Source: UMGS363 sp051881775
GTDB taxonomy: Bacteria; Bacillota; Clostridia; Oscillospirales; Ruminococcaceae
Direction of reading: 5' to 3'
NCBI GenBank assembly: GCA_051881775.1
Contig: JBJEQN010000103.1
Coordinates: forward strand, 33,362 to 97,361
DNA length: 64,000 nucleotides
The position numbers and the translations under genes are program-made. Below the pieces are notes generated by a model that worked only from the letters and a program-made list of their open reading frames with translations, searched no databases and had not been told where the DNA came from. How positions within the stretch are numbered: the stretch's first letter is position 1; every line of letters starts with the position of its first letter. Below are positions 17,191 through 24,599 of this stretch, in pieces.

Positions 17191-18962
17191 TATTTATAAA
17201 GTGCTCCGTAGCATTCGCAAGCCTTGTAATCGGCGTCTTCAAGATTGCCTGTGCCGAAAGCAGACCATGCGTGAGGACGGTAAATGTCCTCGTCGGGTAC
17301 GTTGTGCATTGCAACGGGAATTCTAAGCATTGAAGCAAGGGTGATAAGATCCTTGCCGATGTGACCGTATGCAAATGCGCCGTGGTTTGCGCCCCAGTTT
17401 GCCATTACGGAATAAACGTCCTTGAACGCCGTCTTTTCGGGCATAAGGTTGGGAACGAACCAGGTTGTTGGCCAGGTCTTGTCCGTGCGGTCGTCAAGGG
17501 GCTTGTGTATTTCTTCGGGAAGAACGACGGTGTAGCCCTCCGCAAGCTGAAGAACAGGACCTATGCCGTCAATAACGTTGACTCTAATCATTGTAACGGG
17601 CATTTCAGCCTGTGTGCGGAAGTGTGAGGAGAATCCGCCGCCTCTGAAGTATCCGAGATTTGCAGGACACCAGTCAACCTTGCCGAGAACAGCGTCAATG
17701 TCCTTGTCGGTCATATCCCACCACTTTTTCATAAGGTGATTGCCGTTTTCATCCTGCGCCATACCTGTTCCGTCAAGAGCGGCAGCGCCGGAGTTGATAA
17801 GGTGAATGAAGCCGTTTGCAGCCTTGCCCGTAGGCTTGATTCCCGTTACACGTTCAACAGCTTCGGGGCTCCAGTATGTACGAACGTCTGCAAAAACGGA
17901 GGCTGTGCCGGTAACAAGTGTTCCCAGAAGCATTGCTGTGCCGTTAAGACCGTCATTTTCTGTTGCAAAGGTAAGAGGCTGCTTCTTGCCGTTCCAGTCA
18001 AAGGTGGTGTTAAGGATAGACTCGCAGAAATCGGCGTTGGGGAGCCAGTCTGTCCACTGGCGCTGACCCTGGAAACCGCCCATAACAGCGTTTCTGCCGT
18101 TTGCTTCTTCCTTCCAGCCCATTTCACGGAGCTTTTCGTTGCCAAGCATAATATCACGGACGATAAGGGTCATCTTAACGGTGAATTCCCACTGCTCCTC
18201 GTGGGACATTACCTTCTTGTTGCCGGGATTTATCTCTGTGTTGATGTCCATACCCTCGGGACAATGAGCCTTTGTCCACGCAAGAGCCTTTTCATATTCC
18301 TCGTGGTCGTAAATTTCAAGGTGGATTCGGCGGAGAATTTCCGTCATATCTACCCATTCGGGGCGCAGACCGAGATAATCCTGCATAAACATTGCGTCGC
18401 AGTAAGAGCCTGCAATACCCATAGCAACACCGCCGATGTTAACGTAAGCCTTGGTTTTCATCCAGCCAACGGCAACTGCACAGCGTGCAAAGCGGAGTAT
18501 TTTCTCCGAAACGTCCTCGGGGATAGAGGTGTCGTCAGCGTCCTGAACATCGTGACCGTAGATAGAGAACGCAGGCAGACCTCTCTGAGCGTGAGCGGAC
18601 ATTGCAGCGGCAAGATAAACTGCGCCGGGGCGTTCTGTGCCGTTAAAGCCCCATACAGCCTTGATAGTTGTAGGGTTAAGGTCGATAGTTTCCGTAACGT
18701 AGCACCAGCAGGGGGTAACGGAAAGTGTTGCGCAGATGTTCTGTGTCGAGAAAAATTCCTCAGCCTTTGCAGCCTCTGCGCCGCCGCCTATTGTAAACGG
18801 CGTGATAACGCATTCTACAGGCGTTCCATCGGGATAGCGGCAGTTTTCTTCGATAAGCTTCTTTGCGGAATTTGCCATGTTCATCGTCTGAACTTCAAGG
18901 GATTCTCTTACTCCGAACTGACGTCCGTCAATAATTGGTCTGATTCCTATTCTTGGGTACAT
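17190..18962 (-). CDS. fucI: L-fucose isomerase
   Basis: Mn2+-dependent conversion of L-fucose to L-fuculose (590 residues, typical length). The family N-terminus MYPRIGIRPIIDGR is intact. The metal and catalytic residues lie in ATENDGLNG (Glu and Asp, about residue 330-340) and the His in NWGANHGAFAYGH (about residue 535). AAGGAG lies 7 bases from the ATG. It is the last gene of the minus-strand fucose cluster and follows the kinase gene across a heptad-repeat gap. No separate promoter was clear, so read-through from the fucA promoter is likely. Confidence 0.97.
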   Translation of the reverse strand: MYPRIGIRPIIDGRQFGVRESLEVQTMNMANSAKKLIEENCRYPDGTPVECVITPFTIGGGAEAAKAEEFFSTQNICATLSVTPCWCYVTETIDLNPTTIKAVWGFNGTERPGAVYLAAAMSAHAQRGLPAFSIYGHDVQDADDTSIPEDVSEKILRFARCAVAVGWMKTKAYVNIGGVAMGIAGSYCDAMFMQDYLGLRPEWVDMTEILRRIHLEIYDHEEYEKALAWTKAHCPEGMDINTEINPGNKKVMSHEEQWEFTVKMTLIVRDIMLGNEKLREMGWKEEANGRNAVMGGFQGQRQWTDWLPNADFCESILNTTFDWNGKKQPLTFATENDGLNGTAMLLGTLVTGTASVFADVRTYWSPEAVERVTGIKPTGKAANGFIHLINSGAAALDGTGMAQDENGNHLMKKWWDMTDKDIDAVLGKVDWCPANLGYFRGGGFSSHFRTQAEMPVTMIRVNVIDGIGPVLQLAEGYTVVLPEEIHKPLDDRTDKTWPTTWFVPNLMPEKTAFKDVYSVMANWGANHGAFAYGHIGKDLITLASMLRIPVAMHNVPDEDIYRPHAWSAFGTGNLEDADYKACECYGALYK

Positions 18963-18984
18963 AATTCATTCTCCTTTTTAGTTT

Positions 18985-19087
18985 AAAGTGAAAAGTTGAA
19001 AGTTGAAAGTGGAATTTGCGGAAGTTTGAAATGTTAAGAGTGTATTTTTTCAATAATTCCGAATTCCGCATTCCTAATTCCTAATTA
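18985..19087. repeat. Inverted pair of heptad arrays between the kinase gene and fucI
   Basis: G-rich AAAGTTG/AAAGTGG-type heptads (18985-19017, fading to about 19042) and C-rich AATTCCG/CATTCCT-type heptads (19055-19087). The second array overlaps the last codons and stop of the kinase gene (stop at 19074-19076). Confidence 0.8.
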
Positions 19088-20543
19088 TTTCAAGATACCT
19101 TTTGTACGCAGATTCCCATTCATCCGTATTTTCGGGGGAGTAGAGCTTTACATTGTCCGATCCTGCAATAATCTGCCTTGCTGTCTTGATGTCGGGAATA
19201 GCGCCAACGGCAATAAGCTGCATTGCAATGTTTCCGTAAGCGGTAGCCTCGATAGGACCTGCCACAACGTCACAATTGCAGGCAGCGGCGGTCATTCGGC
19301 AAAGCATACCGTCCTTCGTTCCACCCCCCACAAGATGAATTTTTCTGTATTCCTTGCCCGTGCATTCCCTTATCTCGTCAAAGGTAAGACGGTATTTAAG
19401 CGCAAGGCTCTCGTAAATGCACCGCATAACTTCGCCCACACTTTCGGGAACGGGCTGATTCGTCCTGCGGCAGTATTCACGCACTCTTTCGGGGATATTT
19501 CCCACGGGTACAAACTCGGGTGCGTCGGGGTCGATAAAGCACTTGAAGGGTTCACACTCCAGCGCCATTTTTTCAAGGTCGGCAAAGGAATATTCCTTGC
19601 CCTCACGCCTGAACTGACGGCGTGATTCCTGAATAAGCCATAAGCCTATAATGTTCTTTAAGAAGGTGGTTTTTCCGCCGTAACCCGTTTCGTTGGTGAT
19701 GTTCAGCGCCGCAGATTTTTCGTTTATAACAGGTTCGTCCGTTTCCGTGCCGAAAAGCGACCAGGTTCCGCAGGAAATGAAGATGAAATCCTCTTCCTCC
19801 GTGGGAGCAGCTGCTGCGGCACATTGCGTGTCGTGTCCGCAGACGGAAATTACCTTTGCAGAGGGAATGTCAAGCTCCCTGCAAATTTCCTCGGAAAGCT
19901 CTCCAAGCTCCGTTGCAGGCATACATATCTCAGGCAGTATATTTTTCGGGATACCAAGCGCATCAAGCACCGTTTCCGACCAACTGCGGTTTACAGCGTT
20001 CATCATCTGGGTCGTGGAAGCAATGGAAAGCTCCGCACGCTTTTTTCCCGTCAGCAGATAGCCGAATAAATCGGGCATAAGCAGCAAGGTTTCCGCATTT
20101 TTCAGCATATCTGGGCGCTGCAGTTTAAGGGAAAGAAGCTGAAAAGCCGTGTTTATCTCCATAAACTGGTTGCCCGTTATCTTGTAGAACTGCTCCTTGT
20201 CAATAAGCTCAAAAGCCTTGTCGAGCATACCCGAAGTGCGGCTGTCACGGTAGTTTACGGGCAGCTCCAGAAGGTGACCGTCCTTGCCGATAAGTCCGAA
20301 ATCAACGCCCCAGGTATCCACAGCAAGACTGTCAAATCCGCCGCTTTGCGCAGCCTTTACAAGCCCCTGCTTGATCTCGTGAAAAAGACGGGGCAGATCC
20401 CAGTAAAGGGTGCCGCACATCTGAACGGGAGTGTTTTCAAAGCGGTGTACTTCTTCCAGCTTAATGGTCTCACCGTCGAAAATGCCGATAATTGCTCGTC
20501 CGCTTGAAGCACCGAAATCGAAAGCCAAAACTCGTTTTTCCAT
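19074..20543 (-). CDS. FGGY sugar kinase of the rhamnulokinase type, probable L-fuculokinase
   Basis: Phosphorylates a ketose, here most likely L-fuculose to L-fuculose 1-phosphate. It has 489 residues, the normal length. FGGY N-domain: phosphate-binding DFGASSGRA (9-17) and the WGVDFG loop near 80. C-domain: GHDTQCAAAAAP (catalytic Asp), the FISCGTWSLFGTE adenosine loop and HLVGGGTKDG. These segments are RhaB-like rather than classical FucK-like; no rhamnose genes are present and its neighbours are fucU and fucI. The start has a GGTGAGC ribosome site and lies 12 bases after fucU. The last four residues (IIRN) and the stop are encoded by a heptad array. Confidence 0.88.
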   Translation of the reverse strand: MEKRVLAFDFGASSGRAIIGIFDGETIKLEEVHRFENTPVQMCGTLYWDLPRLFHEIKQGLVKAAQSGGFDSLAVDTWGVDFGLIGKDGHLLELPVNYRDSRTSGMLDKAFELIDKEQFYKITGNQFMEINTAFQLLSLKLQRPDMLKNAETLLLMPDLFGYLLTGKKRAELSIASTTQMMNAVNRSWSETVLDALGIPKNILPEICMPATELGELSEEICRELDIPSAKVISVCGHDTQCAAAAAPTEEEDFIFISCGTWSLFGTETDEPVINEKSAALNITNETGYGGKTTFLKNIIGLWLIQESRRQFRREGKEYSFADLEKMALECEPFKCFIDPDAPEFVPVGNIPERVREYCRRTNQPVPESVGEVMRCIYESLALKYRLTFDEIRECTGKEYRKIHLVGGGTKDGMLCRMTAAACNCDVVAGPIEATAYGNIAMQLIAVGAIPDIKTARQIIAGSDNVKLYSPENTDEWESAYKRYLEIIRN

Positions 20544-20555
20544 ATCAGCTCACCG

Positions 20556-20984
20556 TTACTTTACAACGCCTTTTTTAAGGATAATGTTTGCGTAAATTGC
20601 CTCTTCGCCCGTTGCAACAACAGCGTAAGCGGTCTTTGCACGTTCGTAAAAAGCAAAGCGTTCTATCATTTCTATCTTGCAGTTTTCCGGCTCGTATTTG
20701 TTTATAACAGCCTTGTAATCGTCCCATATCGTGGGAACAACAGGGTCGCCGGGAACTACCTCCATAAGCATAACAGGCTTTTCAGTGTATGTATCAAGAG
20801 GGAAAAGCTGCATAATTGCGTCAAGAAGCTCCGTTACACCGTGACCGTCGCAGCGGATAACACGCTTGCCAATAGTTTCGGCAGGAAAGTTGCCGTCTGC
20901 GATAACGATTTCATCTCCGTGTCCCATTTCCATAAGGGTCTTGACAAGCTCAGGGGAGAGGAGCTTTGGGATGTTTTTTAACAT
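20556..20984 (-). CDS. fucU: L-fucose mutarotase FucU
   Basis: RbsD/FucU-family pyranase and mutarotase (142 residues) that interconverts alpha- and beta-L-fucose, so that FucI receives its anomer. Family marks are the catalytic-His segment MGHGDEIVIADGNFPA (20-35) and the C-terminal FAFYERAKTAYAVVATGE. GGAGG lies 10 bases from the ATG. It is tightly followed by the kinase gene. Confidence 0.95.
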   Translation of the reverse strand: MLKNIPKLLSPELVKTLMEMGHGDEIVIADGNFPAETIGKRVIRCDGHGVTELLDAIMQLFPLDTYTEKPVMLMEVVPGDPVVPTIWDDYKAVINKYEPENCKIEMIERFAFYERAKTAYAVVATGEEAIYANIILKKGVVK

Positions 20985-21003
20985 ATTATATGACCTCCAA
21001 TTT

Positions 21004-21148
21004 AAAGTGTGGAGTGTGAAGAGTGTAGAGTGGAGTTTTTCAATTTGGAAAGTTGAAAGTTGAAAGTAGAATTTTTTTGATCAATAAATCTCCGTCTTTG
21101 AAGCAGAAATTATAACTTCACACTTCACTCTTCACACTTCAAACTCTG
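21004..21148. repeat. Heptad arrays between the nitroreductase gene and fucU
   Basis: Two G-rich runs (21004-21037 and 21044-21072) and one C-rich run (21115-21148) ending 2 bases before the nitroreductase stop codon. Confidence 0.8.
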
Positions 21149-21150
21149 AT

Positions 21151-21669
21151 TTAGTCGTAAATAACAAATCCGTCTTTTCTTGCGGCAGGCTGTTGGTGAA
21201 CGGTGTCTGCATAGCCGAGAATACAGTTTCCGATGCCAACATATTTTTCGTCAAGACCCCATTTTTTCATAAGAGCCTTGCCTTCTTCTGTCTGGAATGT
21301 TTCTCTTGCTCTGTGTATCCAGCAGGAATCCACGCCCAGTGAAAACGCTGCATTCATAAGATTTCCCATAACAAGACTTCCGTCCTCAATATAAGTATTT
21401 ACAGTGCTGTCAGCAAAAACTATAACTAACACAGGAGCGCCGTAAAATGGGTCGTTTACGCCGTCCATTATCCTTGCATTTATCTGCGACAGCATATTTA
21501 TGGTTTCCGTGTCCCTAACAACCACCATAACGGAGGACTGCTTGCCTCTTCCGTTGGGCGCATATTCTCCTGCGTTAAGTATTTCGTTAAGAACATCGTC
21601 GGGAACGGGTGTGTCTTTGTAGGAACGCACACTTCTGCGTGATACAAGGTTTTTTATAGTTTCGTTCAT
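21151..21669 (-). CDS. Nitroreductase family flavoprotein
   Basis: An FMN-dependent NAD(P)H oxidoreductase of 172 residues. The N-terminal SRRSVRSYKDTPVP (11-24) is the FMN phosphate-binding arginine motif; APNGRGKQSS and the C-terminal GIGNCILGYAD complete the fold. The native substrate is unknown. The start at 21669 (MNETIKNLV) has AGGAG 9 bases upstream; an earlier in-frame ATG precedes that site. It lies 26 bases after the hypothetical gene, so they share a transcript. Its presence in the fucose cluster is unusual for the pathway. Confidence 0.85.
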   Translation of the reverse strand: MNETIKNLVSRRSVRSYKDTPVPDDVLNEILNAGEYAPNGRGKQSSVMVVVRDTETINMLSQINARIMDGVNDPFYGAPVLVIVFADSTVNTYIEDGSLVMGNLMNAAFSLGVDSCWIHRARETFQTEEGKALMKKWGLDEKYVGIGNCILGYADTVHQQPAARKDGFVIYD

Positions 21670-21695
21670 ATTAATAAAATCTCCTGTCGTCAAAA

Positions 21696-21995
21696 TTACT
21701 GCCTTTCTTTAAGACTAAGCTCCGAAATAGCTATGTCTACGCCGTTTTTGTCCGCAAATTTAACGGCTCCCGAGATCAAACGGTCCTTGTTCTTTTCAAA
21801 CACGGACAGGACAAATTTATCCTGTTCCTCCTGCGGTATGAAACGCAGGAAATTTTCAAGCACACCCGGCGATTCGGCAGCGTTAAGAACTGCAGGCGGC
21901 AGGGAAATATCGGACTTATCTGCGTAGGGCAGCAAGGCTCTTATGGCCTGAGCGTAATTTATTTCATCTATATCGACGGTCAATCTGAATTTCAT
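21696..21995 (-). CDS. Small hypothetical protein
   Basis: A cytoplasmic protein of 99 residues that I do not recognise. It is predicted mostly helical, with an acidic, Leu-rich middle and a regular N-terminal strand MKFRLTVDIDEINYAQAIRA. The start at 21995 is chosen because the start further upstream (22043) lies inside the hairpin after fucO. The ribosome site (GAAAGATG) is modest. It is co-directional with the nitroreductase gene 26 bases downstream. Confidence 0.6.
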   Translation of the reverse strand: MKFRLTVDIDEINYAQAIRALLPYADKSDISLPPAVLNAAESPGVLENFLRFIPQEEQDKFVLSVFEKNKDRLISGAVKFADKNGVDIAISELSLKERQ

Positions 21996-22023
21996 AAATA
22001 CATCTTTCTTGTTATAAACAATG

Positions 22024-22058
22024 CGCAATCCGAACGCAGGCAAAACGCTCGGATTGCG
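22024..22058 (-). terminator. Hairpin after fucO
   Basis: 13-bp arms (22024-22036 with 22046-22058, one G-T pair) around a 9-base loop. There is no clean T-run on the minus strand, so it may attenuate or protect the 3' end rather than stop transcription. Confidence 0.55.
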
Positions 22059-22082
22059 GTTTGATTTTAATTTACTGTTGGA

Positions 22083-23231
22083 TCAAAGGAGAGACTGGTA
22101 AAGCTCCTTGATCTCTGCAACGGAAGTGTCTCTGGGATTTCCGGGACGGCAAGCGTCATCGTAAGCGGACTGTGAAAGGAAGTCAAGATCTTCAGGCTTA
22201 ACAATGTCCTTAAGGTCTGCAGGGATTCCTACATCCTGTGAAAGCTGCTTAACAGCGTCAATTGCAGCCTTTCTGTATTCTTCCTGTGTCATATCGTCAA
22301 CACCCTTAACGCCCATTGCTCTTGCGATCTCACGGTACTTTTCACCTGTTGCCGGAGCGTTGTACTCCATAACTGTAGGAAGGATAATAGCATTTGCAAC
22401 GCCGTGAGGTGTGTCATACAGAGCGCCGAGAGGGTGAGCCATTGAGTGAACGATGCCAAGACCAACGTTGGAGAAGCCCATACCTGCAACATACTGACCG
22501 AGAGCCATATCTGTTCTGCCTTCCTTGGTGTTTTCAACTGCACCTCTAAGGCTTCTGGCAATTATCTCGATAGCCTTAAGATGGAACATATCGGAAAGCT
22601 CCCAAGCGCCCTTTGTTATGTAGCCTTCGATAGCGTGGGTAAGAGCGTCCATACCTGTTGCAGCGGTCAGACCCTTGGGCATAGAGGACATCATGTCGGG
22701 GTCAACGAAAGCAACAACGGGAATGTCGTGGGGGTCAACGCAAACCATTTTACGGTTCTTTTCTGCGTCGGTAATAACGTAGTTGATAGTAACTTCTGCT
22801 GCTGTACCTGCTGTTGTGGGAACGGCAAGAATGGGAACGCTCTTGTTCTTTGTATCTGCAACGCCTTCAAGGCTTCTTACATCAGCAAATTCGGGGTTAG
22901 CAATGATAATGCCGATAGCCTTTGCAGTATCCATAGAAGAACCGCCGCCGATAGCGATAAGATAATCAGCTTCCGCAGCCTTGAAAGCAGCAACGCCGGA
23001 CTGTACGTTTTCAATTGTAGGGTTAGGCTTGATCTCGGAATAAAGAGTATAAGCAAGACCTGCGCCGTCCAGAACGTCTGTTACCTTCTTTGTTACGCCG
23101 AACTTGATAAGGTCGGGGTCGGAGCATACAAGAGCCTTTTTGAAGCCTCTGTTCTTAGCTTCATCTGCAATAGCTGCAATAGCGCCTGCACCGTGATAAG
23201 ATGTTTCGTTGAGGATAAATCTGTTTGCCAT
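22083..23231 (-). CDS. fucO: Lactaldehyde reductase (1,2-propanediol oxidoreductase)
   Basis: Group III iron-dependent alcohol dehydrogenase (382 residues) that reduces L-lactaldehyde from fuculose-1-phosphate cleavage to (S)-1,2-propanediol using NADH. The N-terminus MANRFILNETSYHGAGAI matches FucO. The NAD motif is GGGSSMDTAK; iron ligands are in GMDALTHAIEGY (Asp, His) and GIVHSMAHPLGALYDTPHG (two His). AAGGAG precedes the ATG. A heptad-flanked four-helix-bundle gene separates it from fucA. Confidence 0.94.
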   Translation of the reverse strand: MANRFILNETSYHGAGAIAAIADEAKNRGFKKALVCSDPDLIKFGVTKKVTDVLDGAGLAYTLYSEIKPNPTIENVQSGVAAFKAAEADYLIAIGGGSSMDTAKAIGIIIANPEFADVRSLEGVADTKNKSVPILAVPTTAGTAAEVTINYVITDAEKNRKMVCVDPHDIPVVAFVDPDMMSSMPKGLTAATGMDALTHAIEGYITKGAWELSDMFHLKAIEIIARSLRGAVENTKEGRTDMALGQYVAGMGFSNVGLGIVHSMAHPLGALYDTPHGVANAIILPTVMEYNAPATGEKYREIARAMGVKGVDDMTQEEYRKAAIDAVKQLSQDVGIPADLKDIVKPEDLDFLSQSAYDDACRPGNPRDTSVAEIKELYQSLL

Positions 23232-23252
23232 AGTAAAAACACTCCTTTATTT

Positions 23253-23310
23253 TAGTTTGGAGAGTGAAGAGTTAAGAGTGAAGTTTTTAACACTCTGCTT
23301 TTCACTTTTC
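23253..23310. repeat. Heptad arrays between fucO and the four-helix-bundle gene
   Basis: G-rich GGAGAGTGAAGAGTTAAGAG (23258-23277, continuing to 23285) then a C-rich run (23289-23310) reaching the stop codon of the four-helix-bundle gene. It forms the downstream inverted end of the bracketed unit. Confidence 0.8.
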
Positions 23311-23682
23311 CTAAATATTTTTGATGTTATTTGCAGATTTCAGCGTTCTTGTTGAAGCTGATAACATTCGTCGTATTTCTTCACAGTCTGAATAAATACT
23401 GCAATATAATTGTTCACTTAGATAGCCTGTTTCATATAAAAGTTCAAGCCAATATTTTGTTTCGTTGCATTCTTTAAGTGCGATATAAAGTTTAAAGGTA
23501 AAGTCTTTTTTACTGATTGAACATTCTGCTTCTGCTAAATTTGCACCTATACTTGTTCCACTTCGTAAAACTTGTTTTGATAAAACGTATTCATTTTTTT
23601 CAGAACAAAGATATTTGTACATATTAATGATACGAATTGCAAATTTTTTACTTTTATATTTTGCTGAATTATCATCTATCAA
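23311..23682 (-). CDS. Four-helix-bundle protein (23S rRNA intervening-sequence-protein-like, TIGR02436 type)
   Basis: A 123-residue all-helical protein of the S23/IVP-like family. Hallmarks are SKQVLRSGTSIGANLAEAE (35-53), the KDFTFKLYIALKECNETKYWL stretch (59-79, family-defining) and a polar tail. Family structures are pentameric four-helix bundles thought to bind nucleic acid; the DGR accessory protein Avd is a relative. It was first seen in 23S rRNA intervening sequences, but this copy is far from any rRNA gene. The start is TTG 23682; GTGGAG 7 bases upstream is part of the adjacent heptad array. The gene is AT-rich compared with the fuc genes and interrupts the fucA-fucO order. Confidence 0.85.
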   Translation of the reverse strand: MIDDNSAKYKSKKFAIRIINMYKYLCSEKNEYVLSKQVLRSGTSIGANLAEAECSISKKDFTFKLYIALKECNETKYWLELLYETGYLSEQLYCSIYSDCEEIRRMLSASTRTLKSANNIKNI

Positions 23683-23689
23683 TTTAAAA

Positions 23690-23721
23690 CTCCACTCTTC
23701 ACTCTTAACACTTCACACTTT
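23690..23721. repeat. Heptad array between fucA and the four-helix-bundle gene
   Basis: C-rich on the plus strand (CTCCACTCTTCACTCTTAAC and so on). On the coding strand it reads AGAGTGAAGAGTGGAG and provides the Shine-Dalgarno of the four-helix-bundle gene. It ends 3 bases before the fucA stop. Confidence 0.8.
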
Positions 23722-23724
23722 TGA

Positions 23725-24414
23725 TTATTCGTTTCCGTAAGGGTATTTCTTGTAACCGGGGTGTTTGCCGGTGACTTTGTAATTTTCACGCATAGAGCAG
23801 AGACGGTCAATGTTTTCACGGGAAATTTCTCTTTCACCGCCGAGCAGATGAGCGGTAAGGGAAATTTTTGCGAAAAGCTCAAGAGTTTCCATACGGTAGT
23901 AAGCCGTAAGCAGGTCTGCACCTACCGTAAGCGCACCGTGGTTCTGCAGAAGCATAACATCGTGTTCCTGCAAATAAGGCGTGATTGCTTCGGGAACTTC
24001 ATAGGTGGAGGGGGTGCCGTAAGGCGTAACGGGAACGCTTCCCACTGCAATTACCGCTTCTATCATGGTGTATCCGTCAAGAGCCTTGTTTGCAACGGCA
24101 TATCCCGTAGCCGTGGGAGGGTGAGCGTGAACAACACCGCCTACATCGGGGCGTTCCTGATAGCAGCGCAGGTGCATTTTGATCTCGGAAGAGGGACGGT
24201 AATCGCCATTTGCTTCGATGACCTCGCCCTTTCCATTGATCTTAACGATTTTTTCGGGAGTGATAAAGCTTTTGCTTATTCCCGTAGGGGTCGCAAGATA
24301 TGTATCATCGTCCAGCTTGACGGAAACGTTTCCATCATTAGCGGCGACCCAGCCAAGCTGCCACATTTTATGGCAGACATCGCATATCTGATCCTTGATT
24401 TCCTGTTCGTTCAT
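23725..24414 (-). CDS. fucA: L-fuculose-1-phosphate aldolase
   Basis: Class II zinc aldolase (229 residues) that splits L-fuculose 1-phosphate into dihydroxyacetone phosphate and L-lactaldehyde. The phosphate-binding and active-site segments are AANDGNVSVKL (21-31) and PTGISKSF; metal ligands are in VVHAHPPTATG (two His, near 92-95) and the third His in LQNHGALTVG. It is longer than E. coli FucA by about 14 residues. The start at 24414 (MNEQEIKDQ) has GAGG 9 bases upstream; a farther in-frame ATG lies inside the leader. It is the first gene of the cluster, behind a good promoter. Confidence 0.94.
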   Translation of the reverse strand: MNEQEIKDQICDVCHKMWQLGWVAANDGNVSVKLDDDTYLATPTGISKSFITPEKIVKINGKGEVIEANGDYRPSSEIKMHLRCYQERPDVGGVVHAHPPTATGYAVANKALDGYTMIEAVIAVGSVPVTPYGTPSTYEVPEAITPYLQEHDVMLLQNHGALTVGADLLTAYYRMETLELFAKISLTAHLLGGEREISRENIDRLCSMRENYKVTGKHPGYKKYPYGNE

Positions 24415-24446
24415 TGGAATAACCTCATTTCTTGAAACAACCGGCA

Positions 24447-24463
24447 TTTCGGCTTGTCCGAAA
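24447..24463. promoter_or_regulatory. Candidate operator in the fucA leader
   Basis: Inverted repeat TTTCGG-CTTGT-CCGAAA just downstream of the expected transcription start. No fucose regulator gene is nearby; function is inferred from position only. Confidence 0.35.
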
Positions 24464-24479
24464 GCTGATTTATGTTTAT

Positions 24480-24508
24480 ATTATACAACAATTGATTAAA
24501 AATGTCTA
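24480..24508 (-). promoter_or_regulatory. Promoter of the fucose cluster
   Basis: Minus-strand TAGACA (24503-24508), 17-base spacer, TATAAT (24480-24485), 65 bases before fucA. Confidence 0.75.
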
Positions 24509-24529
24509 TAAAAATTTGCATTTTGCCCT

Positions 24530-24577
24530 AAAAAATAACGCTTATTCTTTTGTGCATATTTACCAAAGGAATAAGCG
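24530..24577 (-). terminator. Terminator of the NSS transporter gene
   Basis: 14-bp arms CGCTTATTCTTTTG / CAAAGGAATAAGCG with one mismatch, followed on the minus strand by TTATTTTTT. It separates the transporter from the fucose cluster. Confidence 0.8.
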
Positions 24578-24599
24578 CTTGTCTTTAGGGATATTTTTA

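Noticed and set aside
17736..18986. 416-codon plus-strand reading frame
   Set aside because: Antisense to fucI, with the same shadow composition; the minus-strand product is unmistakable.
23311..23682. Diversity-generating retroelement accessory gene (avd)
   Set aside because: The fold family is related, but there is no reverse transcriptase, template repeat or variable-protein gene nearby.
11015..23721. CRISPR array impression from spaced repeats
   Set aside because: The repeats are tandem 7-mers without fixed-length repeats and unique spacers, and no cas genes are present.
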